From Microbacteriaceae bacterium PS02332 (GTDB taxonomy: Bacteria > Actinomycetota > Actinomycetes > Actinomycetales > Microbacteriaceae), in assembly GCA_029959645.1 (NCBI GenBank), contig JASCOJ010000003.1:1-59717 (forward strand): a stretch of DNA of 59,717 nucleotides, given 5' to 3'. Under the pieces are notes generated by a model that was not told where the DNA came from, searched no databases, and saw only the letters and a program-made list of their open reading frames with translations. A program made the position numbers and the translations under genes. Positions 54,725 to 59,717 of this stretch are shown here, piece after piece. How positions within the stretch are numbered: position 1 is the stretch's first letter; every line of letters begins with the position of its first letter.

Positions 54725-54781
54725 CGAGGGAGCAGAAGACGTCGGGTCACACGAGCTGACCCGACGTCTTCTGCTCCCTCG
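54725..54781. terminator. Unusually long perfect hairpin between convergent genes
   Basis: A perfect 25-bp stem (54725-54749 with 54757-54781) with loop CACGAGC lies between the CYTH/CHAD and oligopeptidase genes. Being symmetrical it can end transcription from both sides. No T run follows. Confidence 0.88.
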
Positions 54782-54806
54782 GTGGTCCGGGGCGGTGTGG
54801 CGCGGG

Positions 54807-56978
54807 CTACCCGGCGGCGATGGGCGCCGCGGAGGCCGCCGCCGGTGAGACGTCGGCCAGGCCGAGCACGTCGAGCAGCCAGGCGAGTTCGAACGCCCGC
54901 TCCTGCCACGAGGCGTAGCGCCCGCTGACCCCGCCGTGCCCCGCGGCCATCTCGGTCTTGAGGAGCACGGGCGCGCCGACCTCGCGGAGCTTCGCGGTCC
55001 ACTTCGCCGGCTCGACGTAGAGCACGCGGGTGTCGTTGATCGACGTCACCGCGAGGATCCGCGGGTACTGCACGTCGTCGCGCACGTTCTCGTACGGCGT
55101 GTACTCGCTCATGTACCGGTAGACCTCGGGGTCGTGCAGCGGGTCGCCCCACTCGTCCCACTCGATCACGGTCAGGGGGAGGTCCGGGTCGAGGATGCTC
55201 GTCAGCGCGTCCACGAACGGCACCGCGGCGAGGATGCCGGCGAAGCGCTCGGGAGCGAGGTTCGCGACCGCGCCCATGAGCAGCCCTCCGGCGCTGCCGC
55301 CCTCGGCCACGAGCCGGTCGGCGGTGGTGCGACCGGTCTCGATGAGGTGCTCGGCGACCGCCACGAAGTCGGTGAAGGTGTTCTTCTTCGTGAGGGTCTT
55401 GCCGTTCTCGTACCAGTGCCGGCCCATCTCGCCGCCGCCCCGCACGTGTGCCACCGCGAAGACGACCCCGCGGTCGAGCATCGACAGGCGCATCACGCTG
55501 AAGGACGGGTCGATCGAGTGCTCGTACGAGCCGTACCCGTACAGGTGCAGCGGCGCGGGGGCGTCGGCGTCGACCGCGTCCTTCCGCCACACGAGCGAGA
55601 TCGGGACGCGGGTGCCGTCGGCTGCGGTGGCCCAGTCCCGCTCCTGCACGTAGTCCGCCGGGTCGTACCCGCCGAGCACCGGCTGGCGCTTGAGGACGGT
55701 CACCTCGCCGGTCGCGAGGTCGAGGTCGCTCACCTCGGACGGCGTTACGAAGGACGTGTACCCGAGGCGGAGGGTGGGCTGGTCCCACTCCGGGTTGCCA
55801 CCGAGACCGGCGGAGAACAGCGCCTCGTCGAAGGGGACCTCGCGTGCCTCCCCGTAGCCGTCGCCCTCGATCGGGATGACCGCGACGCGGGGGAGCGCCT
55901 CGGACCGGTACTCGACCGCGAGGTGCCCGGCGAACGCGTCCATCGACTCGATGCGGCGCTGGTCGTGGTGCGCGACGACGACCCGGCGGTCGGACGTCGA
56001 GGTCGGGTCGTCGGCGGGGACGTCGATGAGCTCGAAGTTCTCCGCGCCCTCGTTGTGGAGCACGAGGAGCCGATCGCTGCCGCCGACGATCGCGTGCTCG
56101 ATCTCGTACTCGACACCCTCGCGGCGCGGCCAGACGACCTGGAACTCGCCGGTCGGGTCGGCCGCGTCGAGGACCCAGGCCTCGGACGTGATCTTCGACC
56201 CGAGCTCGATGACGATGTACTGCGACGAGCGGGTCACGCCGACGCCGACCCAGTAGCGGTCGTCCGGCTCGGTGAAGACGACCACGTCCTGCTCGGCCGG
56301 CGTCCCGACGGTGTGCCGCCAGATCCGGTCCGGCCGCCACGAGTCGTCGACGGTCGGGTAGAACACGTAGCGGCCCGACGGGTCGAAGGACGCCCCGGCA
56401 CCGGTGTTCGGGATGACGTCGGCGAGGTCCTCGCCCGTCTCGAGGTCGCGGACGGCCAGCGTGTACCGCTCGTCGCCCTCGACGTCGACGCCGTAGACCA
56501 GGCGCGTGCCGTCGTCGCTGATGTCGTACGTGCCGAGCGAGAAGAAGTCGTGCCCCTCGGCGAGGGCGTTGCCGTCGAGGACGATCTGCTCGCCGGGGAG
56601 CGCGTCGGTGCCCTCGTCGAGCGACGGCGGCGTCCAGTCGTCCGGGCCGCTGATCGGCGCGCGGCACTGCACGCCGTACTGGCTGCCCTCGCTCGTCCGC
56701 GTGAAGTACCACCAGCGGCCCATGCGCACCGGCACGGAGAGGTCGGTCTCCTGCACCCGCTCCTTCACCTCGCCGAAGAGCCGGTCGCGCAGGCCCGACA
56801 GGTGCGCGGTCGCCGATTCGGTGTGGGCGTTCTCGGCTTCGAGGTACGCGAGGGTGTCCGGGGACTCCTTGTCGCGCAGCCATTCGTAGTCGTCGACGAA
56901 GTCGATGCCGTGGTGGGTCCGCGTGACGGGCCGCTTGGCGGCGGTCGGCGGGATGGTCACGTCGTGCTCGCTGGTCAC
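54807..56978 (-). CDS. S9 family peptidase, oligopeptidase B-like
   Basis: A 723-residue serine peptidase of the prolyl-oligopeptidase family. An N-terminal beta-propeller part (WLRDKESPDTLAYLEAENAH at 34-53; YYGVDVEGDERYTL-type repeats) precedes the alpha/beta-hydrolase part. The nucleophile is Ser562 in GGSAGGLLMGAV; the histidine is His681 in MAAGHGGVSGRY; the acid lies in SINDTRVLY. AHVRGGGEMGRHWYENGK is typical of oligopeptidase B, which cleaves short peptides after Lys/Arg in the cytoplasm. GTG 56978 has TAGGCT exactly 6 bases upstream. Confidence 0.95.
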   Translation of the reverse strand: MTSEHDVTIPPTAAKRPVTRTHHGIDFVDDYEWLRDKESPDTLAYLEAENAHTESATAHLSGLRDRLFGEVKERVQETDLSVPVRMGRWWYFTRTSEGSQYGVQCRAPISGPDDWTPPSLDEGTDALPGEQIVLDGNALAEGHDFFSLGTYDISDDGTRLVYGVDVEGDERYTLAVRDLETGEDLADVIPNTGAGASFDPSGRYVFYPTVDDSWRPDRIWRHTVGTPAEQDVVVFTEPDDRYWVGVGVTRSSQYIVIELGSKITSEAWVLDAADPTGEFQVVWPRREGVEYEIEHAIVGGSDRLLVLHNEGAENFELIDVPADDPTSTSDRRVVVAHHDQRRIESMDAFAGHLAVEYRSEALPRVAVIPIEGDGYGEAREVPFDEALFSAGLGGNPEWDQPTLRLGYTSFVTPSEVSDLDLATGEVTVLKRQPVLGGYDPADYVQERDWATAADGTRVPISLVWRKDAVDADAPAPLHLYGYGSYEHSIDPSFSVMRLSMLDRGVVFAVAHVRGGGEMGRHWYENGKTLTKKNTFTDFVAVAEHLIETGRTTADRLVAEGGSAGGLLMGAVANLAPERFAGILAAVPFVDALTSILDPDLPLTVIEWDEWGDPLHDPEVYRYMSEYTPYENVRDDVQYPRILAVTSINDTRVLYVEPAKWTAKLREVGAPVLLKTEMAAGHGGVSGRYASWQERAFELAWLLDVLGLADVSPAAASAAPIAAG

Positions 56979-56984
56979 GGCCCC

Positions 56985-56990
56985 AGCCTA
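56985..56990 (-). promoter_or_regulatory. -10 hexamer TAGGCT, leaderless oligopeptidase gene
   Basis: Leftward TAGGCT, then GGGGCC, then GTG at 56978. The remaining gap to the Fic gene end (57119) holds nothing I recognise. Confidence 0.55.
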
Positions 56991-57118
56991 GGCACTCGCC
57001 GGTGGAGGCCCGGTCGGCCTGCGCACAGCATGCCGACACCGGACCGGGTCGCGACCCCGCCGGCCCGCCCCGCGCTCGCCGCGGCGGGCAGCTGAGCGGC
57101 CGATCGGCCGGGTCGACG

Positions 57119-58327
57119 TCACGCCGCGACCGCCGCGCGGATGCGTTCGGTCAGTGCGTCCAGCTCGTCGAGCACGTCCTCCGCCACCCAGGCACGGTCA
57201 CGGCGGCGCTGCGTCACCGGGCGGAGCACCCCGGCCCCGACGAGGTCGTCGACGACGTCGAGGCGTCGGTGCCGGTGCGGCAGCCCGGCCGCCGCCGCGT
57301 CGACCTCGGCCTCGGTGAGCACCGGGTCGGTGAGCAGGGCACGGACGACCTCGTGGTCCACGACCCCCGGGTGCAGGGCCTGCCAGTCGGCCGCGACCTC
57401 GTCGAGGCGCAGCGCGGCGAACTCGACCTCGTCGCAGACGACCCCGACGGCGCTCGCCACGCGCGCGACGACGTCGTCGACCTGACCGTGTCGGTACCGC
57501 ACGAGGCACCCGAAGTAGTCGTCCCGGTCTGCGACCAGGGCGGCCGCCACCGGCACGACCAGCGTCGTCGTCAGCCCGCGACGGCGGAGCACCGCGTGGA
57601 CGAGCGCCCGACCGATGCGGCCGTTGCCGTCGGTGAACGGGTGGACCGACTCGAACTGTGCGTGCGCGATCGCGGCCTGGGCGACCGGGTCGAGGTCGTC
57701 GCGGTCGAGGAACGCGAAGAGGTCCGCCATCAGCGCCGGGACCGCGTCGGCCGGCGGCGGCACGTACACGGCGTCGCGGGGGGAGCAGCCGCCCCCGATC
57801 CAGTTCTGCACGGTCCGCCACCGGCCCGTCACCGGCCCGTCGACCGGGTCGTCGCGCATGAGCACCCGATGGGCTGCGAGCATCGACGGTGCCGTGACCG
57901 TCCCGCTGCCCGCCGCGTCGATCATCCGACGGAGGGCACCGGTCGCCGCGACCATCGCGGTGGCGCTGCCGTTCGCCCGGATGCCGACCACCGCGCGGGC
58001 GTAGTCCTCGAGCGTGGCGTGCTCCTGCTCGATGCGCGACGAGGAGACCGCCTCGGTCCGGGCGAGCAGCAGGGCGAACGGCGTCGTCCGGTCCCCGAGT
58101 CGCCGGTCGAGGTCGACGAGGCGGTCGCCCGCCCGCGCCGCGAGGTCGGCGACGTCCGGCGGCGCGTCGTACGGCAGGTCCGCGATGGTCGGCGGCAGCG
58201 CACACCGGACCGTCGTGGTCGCGCGGTCGGCCCGGGGGACCCGTCCGGTGTTGCGCCACGGTCGGACGACCGAACCGTGCGCCGGCCAGGGCGTCCGTGT
58301 CGTCTCCGTGTCCGTCGAACCGGTCAT
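57119..58327 (-). CDS. Fic domain protein (AMPylase-type)
   Basis: A 402-residue protein. The Fic motif HPFTDGNGRIGR (His229 onward) is intact, so AMP transfer to target hydroxyls is expected. SSSRIEQEHATLEDYARA upstream resembles the inhibitory helix (S/TxxxE) of class II Fic proteins, which would keep it off at rest. A winged-helix-like C terminus (HRRLDVVDDLVGAGVLRPVT) suggests DNA or protein binding. GGGAGG, part of an exact copy of the recurrent 11-base word, lies just before ATG 58327 and can serve as ribosome site. No antitoxin gene is adjacent. Confidence 0.93.
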   Translation of the reverse strand: MTGSTDTETTRTPWPAHGSVVRPWRNTGRVPRADRATTTVRCALPPTIADLPYDAPPDVADLAARAGDRLVDLDRRLGDRTTPFALLLARTEAVSSSRIEQEHATLEDYARAVVGIRANGSATAMVAATGALRRMIDAAGSGTVTAPSMLAAHRVLMRDDPVDGPVTGRWRTVQNWIGGGCSPRDAVYVPPPADAVPALMADLFAFLDRDDLDPVAQAAIAHAQFESVHPFTDGNGRIGRALVHAVLRRRGLTTTLVVPVAAALVADRDDYFGCLVRYRHGQVDDVVARVASAVGVVCDEVEFAALRLDEVAADWQALHPGVVDHEVVRALLTDPVLTEAEVDAAAAGLPHRHRRLDVVDDLVGAGVLRPVTQRRRDRAWVAEDVLDELDALTERIRAAVAA

Positions 58328-58330
58328 CGT

Positions 58331-58341
58331 GCCTCCCGTCC
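58331..58341 (-). repeat. GGACGGGAGGC repeat word, copy 5, at the fic start
   Basis: Exact copy whose GGGAGG part is positioned as ribosome site for the Fic gene. Confidence 0.5.
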
Positions 58342-58410
58342 CTGCCTCCGCTCTGCAGTGTGCCGACGGTACCGACCTGGTGGGGCGTTCACCAAGGAAT
58401 CAACATGTTG

Positions 58411-58438
58411 CATGCATGCATGCATGCATGCATGCATG
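58411..58438. repeat. (CATG)7 tetranucleotide tract
   Basis: Seven uninterrupted CATG units, a self-complementary tract of 28 bases. It lies between the divergent Fic and amidohydrolase genes and ends about where the -35 of the amidohydrolase promoter would be. Confidence 0.95.
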
Positions 58439-58462
58439 GGTGGCCGTGGCGGTGGCGACCGG

Positions 58463-58474
58463 TACCGTGGCGGT
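58463..58474 (+). promoter_or_regulatory. -10 hexamer TACCGT, leaderless amidohydrolase gene
   Basis: TACCGT (58463-58468) followed by 6 bases and ATG 58475. No ribosome site. A -35 at the usual distance would start at about 58440, next to the CATG tract. Confidence 0.55.
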
Positions 58475-59677
58475 ATGACTGACAACTCGTTCGTGATCAC
58501 CGGTGCACACGTCGTCCCCGTCGTCGGCGAGGAGTTCGACGGCGGTGCGGTCGTCGTCCAGGACGGCAAGATCACCGCGATCGGCCCGGACGTCACCGCC
58601 CCCGAGGGTCTCCCGGTGGTCGACGCCGCCGGCGCCTGGCTGCTCCCCGGCTTCGTCGAGTCGCACGGCCACGTCGGCATCCACGAGGAGGCCAACGGCT
58701 CCGCCGGCAACGACACCAACGAGATGACCGGCCCGAACATGGCCGCCGTCCGCGCCGTCGACGCCATCGACATCGACGACGAGGGGTTCCGCGACGCGCT
58801 CTCCGGCGGCGTCACGAGCATCGTGGTGAAGCCCGGCTCGGGCAACCCGATCGGCGGCCAGACCGTGGCGATCAAGACCTGGGGCGGCCGCACCATCGAC
58901 GAGCAGCTCATCTCGGACGCGGTGAGCATCAAGAGCGCCCTCGGCGAGAACCCGAAGCGCGTGTACGGCGAGAAGGGCCAGACGCCGTCGACCCGCCTCG
59001 GCGTCGCGAAGATCATCCGCGAGGCCTTCGTCGACGCGCAGAACTACAAGGCCGCCCGGGACGCCGCCGCGGCGAAGGGCGAGCCGTTCGCCCGCGACCT
59101 CACGAAGGAGACCCTCGTGCGGGTGCTCGACGGTGAGCTCGCGTGGGACCAGCACACGCACCGCCACGACGACATCGCCACCGCGATCCGCCTGTCCGAG
59201 GAGTTCGGCTACCGGCTCGTCGTGAACCACGGCACCGAGGCACACAAGATCGCCGACGTCCTCGCCGAGAAGGACATCCCGGTCATCTACGGCCCGCTGT
59301 TCACGAGCCGGTCGAAGGTCGAGCTGCGCGACCGCGGCATCCCGAACCTCGCCGCCATCGCCGCCGCGGGTGTCCGCGTCGCGATCACGACCGACGCCCC
59401 GGTCGTCCCGATCAACATGCTCGTGACGCAGGCCACCATGGCGGTCCGCGACGGCCTGCCCCGCCAGACCGCGCTCGAGGCGCTCACCGCCAACCCGGCC
59501 GACTTCCTCGGGTTCGGCGACCGCGTCGGCCGTCTCGCCGAGGGCTACGACGCCGACCTCGTCCTCTGGGACGGCGACCCGCTCGACGCCACCAGCCGCG
59601 CGACGCGCGTCTGGATCGACGGCAAGTCGGTCTTCACCTACGCCGACGGGCAGGGCGTCACGACCCCGCGCTGGTAG
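58475..59677 (+). CDS. Amidohydrolase family protein
   Basis: A 400-residue metal hydrolase of the imidazolonepropionase/DHOase-like superfamily. The metal-binding HxH is in GFVESHGHVGIHEE (His64, His66). Further metal or substrate histidines lie in WDQHTHRHDD and LVVNHGTEAHK, and the catalytic aspartate in AITTDAPVVPI. NPADFLGFGDRVGRLAEGYD and ADLVLWDGDPL close the urease-type barrel. The exact substrate is not clear. It has a probable leaderless start downstream of the CATG tract. Confidence 0.93.
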   Translation: MTDNSFVITGAHVVPVVGEEFDGGAVVVQDGKITAIGPDVTAPEGLPVVDAAGAWLLPGFVESHGHVGIHEEANGSAGNDTNEMTGPNMAAVRAVDAIDIDDEGFRDALSGGVTSIVVKPGSGNPIGGQTVAIKTWGGRTIDEQLISDAVSIKSALGENPKRVYGEKGQTPSTRLGVAKIIREAFVDAQNYKAARDAAAAKGEPFARDLTKETLVRVLDGELAWDQHTHRHDDIATAIRLSEEFGYRLVVNHGTEAHKIADVLAEKDIPVIYGPLFTSRSKVELRDRGIPNLAAIAAAGVRVAITTDAPVVPINMLVTQATMAVRDGLPRQTALEALTANPADFLGFGDRVGRLAEGYDADLVLWDGDPLDATSRATRVWIDGKSVFTYADGQGVTTPRW

Positions 59678-59689
59678 CGGGCAGCGATC

Positions 59690-59700
59690 GGACGGGAGGC
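59690..59700 (+). repeat. GGACGGGAGGC repeat word, copy 6
   Basis: Exact copy 12 bases downstream of the amidohydrolase stop; CGCGG follows. The last bases of the window hold no gene. Confidence 0.5.
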
Positions 59701-59717
59701 GCGGTGCCGGCCGGCAC

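Noticed and set aside
57119-58475. Fic gene plus neighbour as a toxin-antitoxin or phage-defence system
   Set aside because: The Fic protein carries its own apparent inhibitory helix, the neighbour is a metabolic amidohydrolase, and no small antitoxin gene is present.
58400-58480. Small reading frames through the CATG tract encoding Met-His-Ala-Cys repeats
   Set aside because: They arise only from the tetranucleotide repeat; no ribosome site and no conserved continuation.

Overview
The window is about 60 kb of very GC-rich DNA (roughly 70% or more by eye) with almost no non-coding space and many GTG starts. Gene content and order point to an actinobacterium of the family Microbacteriaceae, most likely Curtobacterium or a close relative; the genus is my inference. 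Supporting signs are the block ileS-folC-DUF4233-ndk ... rne-rplU-rpmA-obgE-proB-proA-nadD-rsfS-tRNA-Ala, a translational T-box in front of ileS, the actinobacterial SOS box consensus, an ImuA'/ImuB/DnaE2 mutasome, a mycoredoxin and a class E-type sorting signal (LAFTG).

Layout. 1-99: A/T-free C-rich stretch that looks like a damaged contig end. 100-1727: divergent TetR regulator and quinone-oxidoreductase-like gene. 1785-7063: leftward peptide/nickel-type ABC importer (binding protein, two permeases, fused double ATPase), facing a second TetR gene. 7779-9757: a Gln/Pro/Gly-repeat DUF4333 membrane protein and a cation-efflux (CDF) protein. 9781-16468: T-box, ileS, folC, DUF4233 protein, ndk and a DsbA-like thioredoxin. 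16554-18073: a second DsbA-like protein and a VKOR, which together look like an oxidative protein-folding set. 18401-30646: rne, a membrane protein, DUF4031 gene, rplU-rpmA, obgE, proB, proA, a small membrane protein, nadD, a disordered membrane protein and rsfS, then tRNA-Ala(GGC). 31005-34493: a 1162-residue sortase-anchored surface protein. 34633-37050: an aldose epimerase and a frameshifted pabB-like gene. 37054-43159: SOS-controlled imuA-imuB-dnaE2. 43242-46035: GNAT acetyltransferase and a two-component pair. 46237-51553: small unknown protein, FUSC-type membrane protein, APH-fold phosphotransferase and a SNF2-type helicase behind a 418-base leader. 51663-54695: mycoredoxin, then a PadR-membrane protein-CYTH/CHAD operon. 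54807-59677: oligopeptidase B-like enzyme, Fic protein and an amidohydrolase preceded by a (CATG)7 tract.

How it works together. Most of the window is housekeeping: translation and ribosome assembly (ileS, rplU, rpmA, obgE, rsfS, rne), folate, NAD, nucleotide and proline metabolism, and mutagenic DNA repair. Two regulatory themes stand out. First, many first-in-transcript genes lack a Shine-Dalgarno site and instead have a TANNNT-like hexamer exactly 6 bases before the start codon, so leaderless transcription appears to be the rule here; imuA and padR show the complete -35/17/-10/6/ATG layout. Second, an 11-base word (GGACGGGAGGC) and its CGGGAGGC core recur on both strands, sometimes as paired inverted copies. 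One palindromic pair lies exactly in the frameshift zone of the pabB-like gene. I see no phage, insertion sequence, CRISPR array or obvious island. The most novel-looking items are the repeat family, the uniform leaderless promoter geometry, an RNase E without its zinc-link cysteines, and the tetranucleotide tract; none amounts to a clearly new multi-gene system.
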